Below are positions 25,290 through 40,994 of a stretch of 64,000 nucleotides of DNA, piece after piece. Origin of the DNA: Mangifera indica (taxonomy: Eukaryota; Streptophyta; Magnoliopsida; Sapindales; Anacardiaceae); contig NC_058153.1 in NCBI RefSeq assembly GCF_011075055.1, positions 3,038,001 through 3,102,000 of the forward strand, in the 5' to 3' direction. The notes beneath the pieces are model-generated. The model saw only the letters and a program-made list of their open reading frames with translations. It did no database searches and was not told where the DNA came from. Position numbers and translations under genes: made by a program. Each line of letters begins with the position of its first letter. Position 1 is the first letter of the stretch.

Positions 25290-27573
25290 TTTCTTGTCAC
25301 ATTTTTGAAAGCTAGGGGATCAATTTGTCAATTCTTGATTGTTGATATGAATTGCTTTCTAAGGTGGCTGCTTCAGCTTCTTCTCAACCCACTTCAGGTC
25401 AACATGAACTGCACTTTGTTTTCTTCCACAAACCTGATTGTTTTCCAGAATCAGAAAAAAAAAAAAAGGCGGCCATTTTTCTGGTGTGCACTGCGAGAAG
25501 ATAGTCCTAAAAGGTATTCCTTTCTATACATGTTTGACTATTGGTCTTCATGTAGATTTTGTTGGTTTCTGTTAAGAGTCATATATACATCCTTAGACAA
25601 ATGCTACATTGATTAAGTATACGAGAGACTTTGAGTCATCCAAATAATTTGGGGATGCTAAGTTGAAACTAAGTAAATAAACTATGAATTCTTTAATTTG
25701 TTAAGACGTGTTTTGAGTTGCGAAACCCAAAAACAAAATCAAGCTATTGGACCAGGGAGGGGAGAGTGTTGCCCCCCTTGAATGCCAAGCCTGGGGCTGT
25801 TTTTACGTCGTAGACACTGCATAAATCAATACAGATTGCATTATTTTCCTAACTCATATTCTCTGTATCTGATCTGATATTGATATACAAGGAATCAATT
25901 TGCCTTATTTAGCCTGAATTTGTCGGTGTTGGCCCTGGAAAACAGGTTTCAGTGGGTGCTGGAGAATTTGAAGATATTGACTGTGGGTAATATTTTCTGG
26001 ATAGCAAGTTTTCACAATTCATATATATGTCAACTATAAAGTTTTTGATCTTTTAGCCGACTCTTTACGGGAACCTTCATGATACCATTCTTCAATTTTC
26101 TCTTCTTTTATTTATCTTGAGACCATGCCCCTTTACTTGACCTGGAAGACAATCTTTTCAAATTTTTTGGAAGTAAACCTATTGTTGATAATATCGTCTG
26201 GGAGAATTGAACCCATGCCTTTCTATATTTAGAATCCCTCCATTATCACCTAAACTGATCCTGGACGGAAATTTGTATCATTTTTGATATAACAGTTTGT
26301 GTGCAGAGTCAAATTTCCGCCAATCTTTTTTTTAATGGCAAGCACTTGGAAAAGCTGCCATCTTCAATGTGATCGGTTGGTGTAAGTGGAGTGGATTTAA
26401 TCATGAAGTATTGAATTTCGTAATTGAAAACTTGATATCACATCACATTAGTATCATATATATTTCCAACTAAGGCTGGCTGCCTTTTGTGCTGAAGCAG
26501 ACTTCCCTTTTCCGGAAAATTAAAAATAAATGCCATAACTTAGTTCTATAAATATGTTCCAGGAAGGGATTAACCATAACTAGGGCTGATTCGGCTCCCA
26601 TTAGCTTCAGAAATTCATCTATCAAAAGAATTTGACAGCAGGGTAAAATTTTCAGGCTTTATAATTATAAGTTTGACACTCAGCCACTACTACCTCAACT
26701 GAGCTGTGAACCTTTGTTCTCAAGGCTTTTGAGGCCCACTAAAATTCTCACTAAAAATTTAGGGTTTTCCACAACCAGGAGGGAAGTAGCATCCACTCTT
26801 AATGGACGATCAGATGAAACTTTGAATCTAATAACTAATTTTATAATAAATAAAAAATTTAATTTTGAAATATTATCAAATTGGATTTGAGTTCTTACGG
26901 GATTTGAATTTTTGCCCCTCCTTTGCTTTAATTAATCAAATCCTGTATGGTGCCAGTGGCTGCTGTTTTTAAGATTCATTCTGTCTTTGCTCTGATCATG
27001 ACAACGATTTCATTTCTTGGAGTTTTTCACCATATATCGAATGCCCTGTTTGGTTTCGATTCATCAACTAGTTTTTCGGTCCTTGTCCAAAACCACGAAA
27101 TAATTAACTGGTTGAACTTGAACATGTATCAATGAAACCCAAATCCGTTCTATCTTTTCTTTCTCTAACCAACAACTGAATTTGGTGTGAATACGACCGC
27201 CATTACTGTAAAATGGATACTCTGCTTGAATATGGAATAAAGAAAAAGAAAAGACAACTAGAATCCTGAGCCGTTAGTGGAGATTAATCCAATATTTTCT
27301 TGGATTAAACACCCGCAACACAAATGCTTTCACCACCATTCAAATTCTTACATTAAATTATGATATACTAAACGGGTAAAATTTTAAATAAATTAAAATT
27401 TAATCTTAAAATATTATCAAAATATCATTAAGAAGATTTACACTCTTACTGTACAAACAAGTGTGGGGATTGTTGGGCAATGAATTGAAGCTCATCGTTA
27501 CAGAGGCAGGGCACATATGCCCAGTACAATTCTTTTCTTCTCCACTATCTTGTAAGTTGTGACACTATACCAC
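25290..27573. other. Intergenic sequence with faint coding-like scraps
   Basis: A short stretch at about 25913-25990 reads PEFVGVGPGKQVSVGAGEFE in one frame, possibly from the same lost gene as 25178-25289. A 62-codon frame at 26947 has no recognisable feature. The rest is AT-rich. Confidence 0.35.
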
Positions 27574-28260
27574 TGTCTCTGTCTCCGTCAATCAGTGTCA
27601 CTGTCCCATCAAAAATTTCTTCTTTTTCAAAAAATTATCTCCGCACTTGCATTTCAAAGCGAATAACTATATGCCCTTCATTTCCAACTCACCTAATATT
27701 CATAGAAGCTAAAGGCAACAAAGGTCCTGGTCCTGGAGCTCAGTGTTATTATTTGCAATGGCGTTGGATCTATGTAACAGAACGCCGTTTTGTCCCCCAC
27801 CAACCAATCTCTTTGCCTGGAGTTCTGTTAAACCCTGCAAACTTTTATTACAGTAGGAAAGTTTAATATCCATCAACCGCCCTTTCAAATGTTTTTATTT
27901 TTTCAGGGAAGAATCCCATCCGAATTGGCCTATTTAGATTGGGGTAAAATTGATCACGCTGAAAAGGTAAATTTTTGAATCTAATGACTGATATCACGAC
28001 TATTAAACTGAATAATACAAGAATCTCATCTTGATCAGACGTTTACTGATCTCAGAATCCTTAACCTCTCTTGGACCTTTACAAGGATTCCACAATACTT
28101 TTCATGCTCAGGGCCTTTCAAATGTAATTAGGGTTAACTAATACAAGAGATTCAAGGAAACAAACAACAACACTGACCTCTCATTCATGTCTTCAGAGAC
28201 AGAGATTTCTTTTCAGTTTATGAGACTGCCGTTTTCTTTTTCTTCTCTTGTTACTGTCTC
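27574..28260 (+). promoter_or_regulatory. Auxin-response elements upstream of the Aux/IAA gene
   Basis: TGTCTC, the core bound by ARF factors, occurs as a tandem pair at 27574-27579 and 27580-27585, inverted (GAGACA) at 28196-28201, and again at 28255-28260. All lie 1.0-1.7 kb upstream of the IAA27-type start codon. A given 6-mer on either strand is expected about once per 2 kb, so four in 0.7 kb is suggestive. Aux/IAA genes are typically auxin-inducible through ARFs. Confidence 0.45.
27758..27856 (+). CDS. Small open frame (32 aa), doubtful
   Basis: ATG to TAG encodes MALDLCNRTPFCPPPTNLFA plus 12 residues. Codon use looks less AT-driven than the surroundings and the start resembles the beginning of an organelle-targeted protein. 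No continuation exon was found, so it may be a gene remnant, an upstream frame in a long leader, or chance. Confidence 0.2.
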   Translation: MALDLCNRTPFCPPPTNLFAWSSVKPCKLLLQ

Positions 28261-28699
28261 TCCTGTCAGCTTTGTTTCACTTTCTCTGCAACCAAACGCC
28301 GAATCCGCCAAAATATATCATATATTTTTTTCCTTGTGATTTTCTGTCTTCCACCCTCTTCAAAATCCGAGAAATTTTGGCCACCATTTCGTCCTTTCGT
28401 TTTCTGTCGACCTGAATCATTTTCTTCCTTTCTCTCTAACACTGTGTTTGCGCATCTTAGCAGTTTCGTCCACGTCACCATTGCTCGGCGCACTTTAGCT
28501 TTTTAAATTTTTATCTGTTCTAAAAATAGATTAAAAAGGGGCAGTATCGGAAAGTTTGCCCCGAAACTTTCTGTGCATTGTCGGAGTGGTTGCCCACAAA
28601 AAGCTTCATATAATAATAGTAATAATAATTTATTTATTAATTAATTTAAAAAACAGCGACTTACTAACCGAATATAGTTTTTAGAAAAAAAAAAAGTTA
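28261..28699. other. Pyrimidine-rich region upstream of the Aux/IAA gene
   Basis: 28200-28500 is CT-rich on the plus strand (TTTTCTTTTTCTTCTC and similar). It could be part of a leader or promoter. The minus-strand 75-codon frame here is Lys/Arg-rich low complexity and not credited. Confidence 0.35.
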
Positions 28700-29050
28700 A
28701 ATGTGTTTTATCAGCCCAATTTACTTGAGTTCGAGGTTAATTCGAAATCGAGTTTAAAACGAGGGATTTAAATAAATTTTTAGTTCAAAAGGATTTATCT
28801 TGTTAAGTTTATATGTTAAAATTTTTAATATGAATCGATAAAAATAATATTATTTTAATTAATAATTATTAAAATAATATGTTTTCAGTATTTTTTGTTT
28901 ACCTATATTATTGAATTGAATTCAAAATTTGATTTGAGCTTAAATTTAAAACTCGGACTTAGTTCTTTTTAAATGTGTTAAATTTGAATAGTTTTATAAC
29001 AAATTTAAATATATTAAAACTTAATTCAATTCGAATTTAACTTTATGTAA
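28700..29050. repeat. Dispersed repeat family R, copy 2, in the Aux/IAA promoter
   Basis: It shares GATTAATAATTATTAAAATA-type stems and TTGAATTGAATTCAAAATTT text with the copies at 21420 and 31960. It ends about 190 bp before the IAA27-type start codon. Confidence 0.5.
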
Positions 29051-29235
29051 GCGCCTGAGGCAAACTTATTAGTTACTAGCAGTGGACAGAGAAATACATG
29101 AACAAAAAATACGGTATCCAAAAAATAAAAGAAGCTTCTCTGTTTTGCTTTTATCATTAATAATAATCAACTGAACGTTGATATATCCTGTTTTTTTAGA
29201 AACTTGTTTGATGTTTGTGTGAGTAGTGTTGAAGT

Positions 29236-31605
29236 ATGTCAGTGGAGCATGATTTCATAGGCTTATCAGCAGAACCAGAGGTTCCAAATTCAATGGAAAA
29301 CTCAGGACTAAACCTGAAAGCAACGGAGTTGAGACTGGGGCTACCGGGCTCAGAGTCACCTGAAAGAGAGAGCAGTGAGAACAAGAACAACACTATGGTT
29401 GCTTCACTGAAGAGCTTTGTGGGTTCAGGTGGTAAAAGGGGTTTCTATGATGCCAAATGGGGTTTCTCTACATGTGACCATAACTTGTATTCTGCAACAA
29501 CTGCTGCTAGTACTGGATCGAAGCTCCTTGGCCCTCCCAATTCTCATTTGTCTGCTCCGGCTGTGAAAGAGGCGGCTGCTCAGTCGCCAAAGCCGGTGGT
29601 GGTGCTGCAGGACAAGAAGCCTCATGGAATTGCTTCTTCTTCTTCAAAGTAAATAATTTTTTTTTTGGTCTTGTCTTGGCGTCCCAGACTGTTTTCCTGT
29701 GTTTTCTTGTTTACAAGAAAAATCTTAGTCAGGAGAAGCAAATCAGTATTTAATTTTGGAAATTTTATGAGTTTTTCTTTCAATTAAGGGAGTTTTGCCC
29801 CTAAGTTGTTCAGTACTGTGGGTTTCTAATTTACAATGCTTGGATTTTGTTGTCAACTAAGCTCAAAATCATGCTACATGGTTTTTTATTGTTGACTGCT
29901 CTCTTAATTTCTTTAGCAACTAGGTGATTCATTACTAAAAATGGGGTGATTAAAACTTTAAAAAAGAAGGTCTGGTTTAAGCCTCTTATAAAACATTGAT
30001 TTGAATTATTTTGAAAAAAAAAAAAATAGGTGATTCATGCTTATATGTTGCTTTTGATCCCATTTGAATTTCCACAGTTTGGCTTTCTATATATCACTTT
30101 TTAAGGATGTTTTGCATATGAAGTTGGAAGTACAGATAGCCAAGGCTAAAGTTCACGGAAACAAACCTGCCTAGGTTGTGTAACGTGACGGATCAGAGAT
30201 ATAATGCAAAGGTGTCCAAATTAAATAAAGATTAAAATTTAATGATGGAATCTAAAAAGAGTTGGTCTATTTGATATTTTGAATATATTAAATTAGTAAT
30301 TTTTCTAAACTAGAGGGTATTAAAATAAGGGTAACTCAAAATTTTCGAATCGAAAGGGGTTAGGTGACCATCTTGACCCCCTTGGTCCGTCCTTGGATGT
30401 GTTATTGGTTTCAAATTTAGTAATTATGACTTCCACAGGAGATTGGTATCTGAATTTGTTTTACAATTTTTAGTTGTGTTAAATATGGAAAAAAGTTGAT
30501 TGAGATTCTATGTTAAGGAAATCACAATGAACTCTGAATCCTTAATGTGTGTATTGTTGTGACAGGGCAGAAGTTGTGGGATGGCCACCAATTCGCTCCT
30601 TCCGGAAGAACACAATGTCTTCCCATTCTCCGAAAAATGAAGAAGATTCTGATGCCAAGCTGGGATTGGGGTGCTTGTATGTCAAAGTCAGTATGGACGG
30701 TGCTCCCTATCTGCGGAAAGTTGACCTGAAAACCTTCAGTAGCTATACGGAATTTTCGTCAGCTCTAGAGAAAATGTTCAGCTGCTTTACAATCGGTAAT
30801 ACATGTTTGTTGCTCATTCCGGCATCTGCCATAAACACTAGCATTATATGGGAAGAGAAGTTAATTCTGTTTAAAAATGTCTGGTTCAGGTCACTGTGGC
30901 TCGCATAATATTCGCGGCCGAGATGGATTGAGTGAGAGTGGATTAATGGATCTTCTCCATGGTTCTGAATATGTACTCACCTATGAAGATAAGGATGGTG
31001 ACTGGATGCTAGTTGGTGATGTTCCCTGGGAGTAAGTGTTTTCTCAACTTACAATTTTGTAAATTTTTGGTTAAAATGCAGCAACATTGATGAATTGCTG
31101 CTCAAAGTCATTTCAGATTTTTGGAATTGCGATATTACAAATTGAGTGGCAAAGAAAACATATAGTCTAAGTAGATCAATTTCTCATTTCTGAATTCAAA
31201 GTATATTTCTGCTTGATTGGTTGGTGATGGAGTTTTCTAATATTTGCTGGTTGGTGCTGCAGCATGTTCACCACCTCTTGCAAGAGGCTTAGGATCATGA
31301 AGAGTTCAGAAGCTGTTGGCTTAGGTATGCTATTAGCTATTGGGTGATGTAATTGTTTTTTTTTTTCCTCCTACTTCAAAACCACCCAATCATATGTTAC
31401 CACATTTGATTGTACAGAAAAGTTAGCAAGACTTACTTGTATTACTCTAATTCTTAACCAATAAAATTCTACCCTGTTTTTATCGAATGTAGAATCTGGT
31501 TGCGGAGTGAATCCTAGTTTAGGGGAACAAAAAGACTGATAAATGTTTCTGTATTTGCTGCTTGCAGCTCCAAGGGCAATGGTGAAGTGCAAAAATCGTA
31601 ACTAG
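29236..31605 (+). CDS. IAA27: Aux/IAA auxin-response repressor, IAA27-type (5 exons, 294 aa)
   Basis: Exons are 29236-29648, 30566-30795, 30890-31031, 31263-31324 and 31568-31605, all GT-AG, giving 294 codons plus TAG. Domain I is the EAR repression motif LRLGL at residues 32-36 ([15 protein letters not shown]), which recruits TOPLESS. Domain II is the degron [10 protein letters not shown] at 141-150, bound by TIR1/AFB F-box proteins with auxin for ubiquitination. The PB1 domain spans about 174-282, with the basic patch [16 protein letters not shown] and the acidic OPCA segment [17 protein letters not shown]; it pairs with ARFs and other Aux/IAAs. The C-terminus [16 protein letters not shown] and N-terminus EHDFIGLS fit the IAA8/9/27 clade, closest by memory to IAA27. 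All key residues are present, so it should be a normal, auxin-degradable nuclear repressor. Confidence 0.95.
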
Positions 31606-31959
31606 TCTGGTACAGACGCTTTTGCTACAAATGGATCTCATATTGTCCATAGGGAAAAGACCATTGAAATTGCTTCCATCTGAATGTCGAAACTGCTTAA
31701 AGGGTATCATTAACTGAGTCCGCAATTTGCTTAAAATTGAAGACTTGTGTACTAGGAAATAATTTCTCTAGTTTTGCCAAGACATAATGTTTCTGGAGGA
31801 TTTATTGATAGGTTTCTCCTCTTTATCTTTTTCGAAGTATTTTGATCATGGCTGTATAAATAGTTTGTTGTACAGTCTCTCACTTGGTATTAAATAGAAC
31901 TCTGGTATTATAATCTCTGTTGGGTTCCCAAGAATTGATGTTTCTTTAAATGCCTTTTC

Positions 31960-32400
31960 ATCTATATGACTAATTAGATTGAATTCAAATCAAGTTTGTA
32001 TAATCTTAAAAATATGTTCGATTCAAACGAGTTTAAAATAAACTTGATTTAACTGAATTCAATCTAAAGTTTTAAGTCTAAAAATTAAATATTTTAAACT
32101 TAAACTTAAGTTCAATCTTTTAAGGTTGTTAGATTCACTGAACTCGCAAATTTAACAAATTTTGATATGAATTAACTAAAACAATATTGTTTTAACTAAT
32201 ATCATTAAAATAATATCGTTTTAATAATTTTTTGTTTAGCTATAATACCAAATCAAGTCTAAAACTTTATGCAAGCTTGAATTCAAATCGTATTTAAGCT
32301 TGACTCTTTCAAACAAACAAAGTTCAAACAATTTTAAGACAAACTCAATGAGCTTAACTCTACTCAAATCAATTCGATTTGACTCAAATTTAACCCTGAT
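31960..32400. repeat. Dispersed repeat family R, copy 3
   Basis: The text TTGAATTCAAATCAAGTTTG and ACAATATTGTTTTAACTAAT matches the copies at 21420 and 28700. It separates the Aux/IAA 3' end from the RPB5 3' end. The 60-codon minus-strand frame inside is repeat read-through. Confidence 0.5.
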
Positions 32401-32949
32401 GGCTGGAATACCACACATCTGGAAGTCATAAAATGCGGATCTATCTGGGTAGGTTCAACGGGAGAATTCGACTAGCATATATTGAGAAAAGAGTATTCTG
32501 TCACTCCCCAGTGGTAAATTACTATTTTCAAAGTGAACATTTACCATTCCAAACACAACAAAGATCACACATTGTTAGAGCGCACCCACAGATTTTTAAT
32601 GGGGAAACAGGTCTTTTGGTTAAGTTATACTGCTAATTAGTAAAAACTCAACCTGCCACAACTTGTAACAATTAATGGAAGGCACCAAAAAAACTAAAAT
32701 ATAAACATTCAAATCAATCAATTATCGAAAGGAAAATGTCCCCACAACCAGTAATTGCCATTTCCTTTGTACCATAATGAAATTTCACTGATTAAACAAA
32801 TGAAAGCTTTTCAAACCAATATCACAGGTTGTCTTAAGGTCCAAAACTCAACAGTTATGTTTTGCATTTTGACACAAGCCATGATAAAAGCACTTTGGTT
32901 TGTATTTGATGCTAAATTTAAGTAATTACTAAACCTATTAAACAAACAA

Positions 32950-33740
32950 TTATACAACATATCGATAGGTGACATAACGACCAGCAGTCTCACTTGGCCG
33001 GATAACCTTCACAACTTGTCCACGCTTAAGTCCGTAATATCTTGCAATTGGATCACTCACTTGAATGCGAGGCAACTGAGCTCCAACCACCCCAAGAAAA
33101 TAAAAGCAGTAGAGTATCAGACATAAATAAAACCAAACTTAGCTATCTGTATAAAATGCATATGCTACAAAATTTGACACCTGGAGCTCCAGTAATAATA
33201 TCTATTTGTAGTACTCCGCATGGTTAAGAACATGAATCAGGATTCTAATTTAAGATGCTCCCAGCAAAGAGAAGCCAACAGGATAAATAAGCTAAAAGGT
33301 TAAACCACCATGCAAGTGGGGTTCATAACTCTCGGAGTAAATCAATAATAGATCATTAAACAAGTCATTAACATATAACTATTATTATTATTATTTTGTT
33401 GGGACTATTAAAGTATCATTCCCCCAAAACTAAAGTAGAAACAAACTAAGGCAGTTTCTTGATAGCATTCCCCCAAACTAAGCAAGTTGGGTTTGTGCCT
33501 CTTGGAGTATAGAAAGCTATTTAAGAAAAACACAAAATTTGCAGTTTTAACAAAGGCTAGTACAAAAAAGTCCATGAGCTTAATAAGTCTGAAACTCATA
33601 TACAAATCATAAACATTAAGCTTAAGTTGCTTTTCGGCAAAGAAATTGTTTATTTAAATTAGCACTACTTCGCTTTAACTGCTGCATCAGTGAACCATCT
33701 ACAACAACATATTTTAACAACAATTCTCATTCTTTGGATG

Positions 33741-33779
<39 letters not shown>

Positions 33780-35267
33780 GGCAGGACACATACAGAAGCA
33801 TTTTTTCTTTCTTTTTTTTTTTGGGATAGGGGGGAGGTTGGAGTCCATGGTAAAAATAAAGGGGTTCAACCATAAAAAAAGTGCAACCATTTTTACTAAC
33901 AAGACACTGCAAACTGTACACAAGGAAGTTTCTTGAAGCTTTCAAGTATTAATGCAGCAGAAATATGATCAGTTTATAGCACATCAGTTGATCAGAACTT
34001 ATTATGAGCACATTAGTAGTAATGTCACCATAGATCAAAGTGCATTTTTCACAAGAAGATACCCAGATTCTCAAAACATACCTGTGTTTCCTTCACTGTG
34101 TACCTCTTCAGCAATGTCTTCTTCTCTTCATTAGCAAGCACCTGATGCTCAGGAACAAGAACATGCTCTTTGATGTTGACTAAAAGCTCTGCCTCCTTTA
34201 TAAATTGAGCAACAAATTAAAATGACAAAATTAACATCATCCTTCACAAATTCAGAACATAACCCTTTGCCCTTTCCACAAATAAAGACCCAAAAAAGAA
34301 ATATGAGAAAATCTTTGTGTAAAATCACTCTCGAAAATTATTTAAAAAAATAAAAGAACAAAAGACATGAGAAAACCATTTTGTGCAGCTAACAGGTACT
34401 TTATCAAAAGCAACATTTCAAAAACTAAATGTTGGATGACAGGTATTGAAAATTCCAATGATTTATTACTATGGATCATCCATGGCATAAACCAAAGCCC
34501 TCAGTCAAGTAAATGAAAAAAAACAAATTTCTGCAGTAACCACGCAGAAGCAATATACAAATAATCCTAGAAAAGTTGATACATCAGATGAACCCAGCTA
34601 ACCAAATGACACAGTAGCAACTAATTTTACCTGGAAAACTTCCAATTGGAATTTTGCAGAGATCTCGTTTATACATGTCCGTGCAAAGGGAGTCAAGTTC
34701 TGTTGAACCACCAAAATTGCTCTGAACACATTCTCTGATTTCATTCGATTGGTATAAGTCTTCATTGTCTTAACCCCAACTTTTTGTTCTTCAGGAAAGA
34801 AAACATAAATCTAAAACACAAGGAAAACCACTCAAGATTTTTGAAAAAAAAAAAAAAACGACAAAGCATGGGTACCATGTCTAAGAAGACAATGCAGTCA
34901 TATATCTTTAAAACTTGACTAGAGACAAACTGATCTAGGAGAGCAAAATCAAAGAGCAACATATAATCAAATTCACTATGGGGCAAAAAAAACAAAAAAC
35001 AGTATACCATATAAAGTCAAAATGGCCGTGAAAATACAACACATTTGCAGACAATCAAATGTGTACCTGATCAGAGCTATTGTTTCGCATTGCTTTATTG
35101 ATAACGAGGTCCTCCCTCTTCATGTTCTCACCATATTTCGAAAGGAACTGTTCTTTGGTCATATTAATCTCAAAGTCTCCAACAAAGTAACCCCGATCCC
35201 TCAGCATCTGCATCACGGTCTTCCTGATTCTAAAGAGCCTTTTGATTTCTTCGTCTGACAAAGTCAT
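32950..35267 (-). CDS. NRPB5: RNA polymerase II/IV/V (and shared) subunit RPB5 (4 exons, 206 aa)
   Basis: Minus-strand exons are 35267-35067, 34810-34631, 34195-34082 and 33075-32950, all phase-0 GT-AG junctions, totalling 206 codons plus TAA. Plant RPB5 is about 205 residues. The N-terminal jaw domain reads [20 protein letters not shown] then RGYFVGDFE and [16 protein letters not shown]. The middle has [20 protein letters not shown] and [15 protein letters not shown]. The C-terminal RPB5/archaeal RpoH-like assembly domain has [50 protein letters not shown] and ends RYVTYRYVV. This is the common, not the Pol V-specific, form by its N-terminus (inference). RPB5 forms part of the lower jaw contacting downstream DNA. 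A 5'-UTR intron is likely: a donor GGAG/GTACCT at 35631 and an acceptor CCAG at 35274, 6 bp before the ATG. Confidence 0.96.
33742..33777. repeat. (CA)n microsatellite in the last RPB5 intron
   Basis: About 17 CA units. Frames of 61-72 codons on both strands here (His-Thr or Cys-Val repeats) are read-through. Confidence 0.85.
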
Positions 35268-35630
35268 CTTTCACTGGCAATAGGTATCAAATATAAAATA
35301 ATGAATCAAATAATTCAATCTTTAAAGCATTGTCATTCTACCATGATTGAATAAATACATGAATCAGTTTCCACTTAAAATAAAATAGAGCTACTAACAT
35401 TTATGCATATTCAACAACCACAATCAAAAGCCCCATCAGTCTTACCAAACCCTAACCTAATCAATTGATAACATAGCTTCCACTATCCTACACCAGAGAG
35501 TGAGTTTGTGTGAATTAAACGATAATACAAAATATTTTAGTTCTTAAAAGAAAAAAAAAAGTAATTAACAACCACAGAAAACCCTAAAAAACCATAAATT
35601 GCTGCTGAAAGGCAAGAGGAAAGGAGGTAC

Positions 35631-36589
35631 CTCCAATACAAAAGCAGGACCTTGAGGCTATGAGAGTGTAACTCTAATCCCAAGTCCTTAAGAAGCATCC
35701 TTGGTCTCTTTTAGGGGTGTGCATGGTCTAGTTTGGTGTGGTTTAAGATATTTTTCAAACCAAACTGAAAAAAACAGTTTAAAAAAAATTCAAACCAATC
35801 CAAACCATTTTAGATTATAAACCAAACTGAAAAAATAAGGTTTGGTCCAGTTTGTTTTACTATATAAAAATCATTCACTTCCAATGTAACATACCTGAGG
35901 GGTGGTATTGTTATTGGGGAAACCTTAGGGGAAAATCAAACTCTAATTTTCATAAATGATGACATCATAATTATTAAGAAAAACAGCATATTAACACTTC
36001 AAACTCATCAACCCAAACACATCATTTTTTCTGACAAAAATAAATAAAAAATAAAAACAGGTTGTAAGCGAAGGAAGCAAGGGATGATATTGATATCACC
36101 ACCAAAAAACATGCTTTTTTATTACATAAATAGTCTGCGTTGATGCTATTTCATAAAGATAACAGTTGTTGACTTTTGATTACCAGGCAGTAGTTAGCAC
36201 ACTATCAGATGATAATCCGTTGTCCTCAGATTATGTATCAAAATTTTGAATATTACATAGTAGGAATTTTGTCAAACACGTTGTGAGCACCTGCGCTCCT
36301 TCTAATAACATCCAAAGACAAATGAATGATAAACAAATAAAGACACTCATCCACCAAATGAATGGTTGAGCAAGTAAACAACCAAATGAATGGTTGAGCA
36401 AGTAAACAACCAAATGAATGGTTAAGCAAGTAAACAACCAAATAAACAAATCGGGAAAAGAAATAAAAAACAAAATCAACCAGTTTCTCACCCGAAGACA
36501 AATGAATGCTAAACAAATAAAGACACTCATCTAGTTCAAGTAAACAACAAAAAATTGCATATAATAAACAAATCAGGAAGAAGAACGAC
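35631..36589 (-). promoter_or_regulatory. RPB5 upstream region with a MITE piece and a 28-bp minisatellite
   Basis: A likely 5'-UTR exon ends at 35631. At 35712 a repeat begins TAGGGGTGTGCATGGTCTAG, the terminus style of plant hAT-type MITEs, running to about 35880; its other end was not found. At 36355-36450 a 28-bp unit (AACCAAATGAATGGTTGAGC plus AAGTAAAC) is repeated about 3.5 times. The array is bracketed by a direct repeat, GACAAATGAATGATAAACAA at 36316 and its near-copy at 36499. The minus-strand frames of 99 and 87 codons are translations of this repeat. Confidence 0.5.
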
Positions 36590-36830
36590 TAACCGGCGAG
36601 TTGAGCGATGACTGAGACGAGTCCAACGACAGCAGAGCTACGGAATTGTTGGATGACAAGTTGATTGACGCCCGAGATTCTGACTGAAAGCAGAACGACG
36701 GTGACGGAGCTTGTTTCTTTTCCGGCTAGAAACAACGACGTTGACGCTCTGGGCAGTGGTTGGTTGCGCTCGCGAGGGAGAGACAGAGGAACGGATACTG
36801 AGTTTACAATTAGGGCTGTGGGGTTGTATT
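36590..36830 (-). other. GC-rich, CpG-rich segment; candidate non-coding first exon
   Basis: This ~240-bp island stands out from AT-rich flanks and holds many CG dinucleotides (GACGAGTCCAACGAC, TCGCGAGGGAG). Read on the minus strand it is a pyrimidine-rich leader-like sequence ending CGCCG before GTTAGTCG, a plausible splice donor at about 36590. It may be an alternative distal 5' exon of RPB5 or a leftover of another promoter. No protein frame was recognised. Confidence 0.35.
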
Positions 36831-37663
36831 AATGCAAAATATATATATTGAGAAACACGAGTAAAGTTTGATTTAATTTGAAAATTATTTAAATTATAAA
36901 TTAAAGCATAAACATTTTTTTAAATTTTTTTAACTTAAATTAAACAGTTTTATAATTCAAACTAAATTAAATTAAATTATATATTTAAAATTAAATTATA
37001 TATATCTCCAATAATGACCATTTTGGTCTAAACTGATAATTGTATAGCAGGAGTCTTTATGAGACCGAATTATACACACTTCAAACAAAAAGTAATTGAC
37101 TTTTTTGGTTTTATTTGTTAGATTTTAGAGTTCACATGTTTAAAATTAATTTTTTATAAGTGGTGGGTAATATTAAAACTTTAAGCTTTCAAGGGTGGAA
37201 TGGAATGAAGGAGGATATTTCACTGAAAACTTTGAAATGAGTAAGAATAATATTTATTTATTTATGTTAAAATCTCCCAGGTATTTAATAGAAATGGTGC
37301 TTAATTAGAATATTCGATACTAGTGGTGTTTTAATTTCTATGTGGATGAAAAAGGTCACATATTTTTTATTTTAAGGGATTATTTGATTTCGTTTATAAA
37401 AATTATCTTAATAATATTTTATTTAATTTATTAATAATAAATTATTATTTTATAAGATTATTAAAATAATTTTAATTTTATTATAATTATATTATTATTA
37501 TTTTTTTTTTTAAAAATAATTTTTTATTTATAATAATAAAATGCTATTGATAAAAACCTAATGTTTTTTAAAAAAAAAAATGGCAGACTTCTTTGAAAAT
37601 CCCAAAATAGGGTTTTTAAGAATAAGAATCTTGTGAGTGGATTCTCATTCTCCAAGGCTAAAG
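36831..37663. other. AT-rich intergenic region, promoter side of the METTL5-type gene
   Basis: Nothing was recognised except an AT-rich repeat at about 37375-37555 (TTATTAATAATAAATTATTA), with relatives at about 50110-50340. No TATA box can be singled out in such composition. Confidence 0.4.

Positions 37664-40994
<3,331 letters not shown>

Noticed and set aside
33690..33945. Cys-Val and His-Thr repeat frames
   Set aside because: Translation of the (CA)n tract in an RPB5 intron.
36231..36530. 99- and 87-codon hydrophobic frames resembling membrane proteins
   Set aside because: The hydrophobic repeats come from the 28-bp tandem array; no start context or conserved feature.
37637..37663. Upstream in-frame start for the METTL5-type protein
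   Set aside because: The codon at 37637 is GTG; the first in-frame ATG is at 37664 and gives the family's normal N-terminus.
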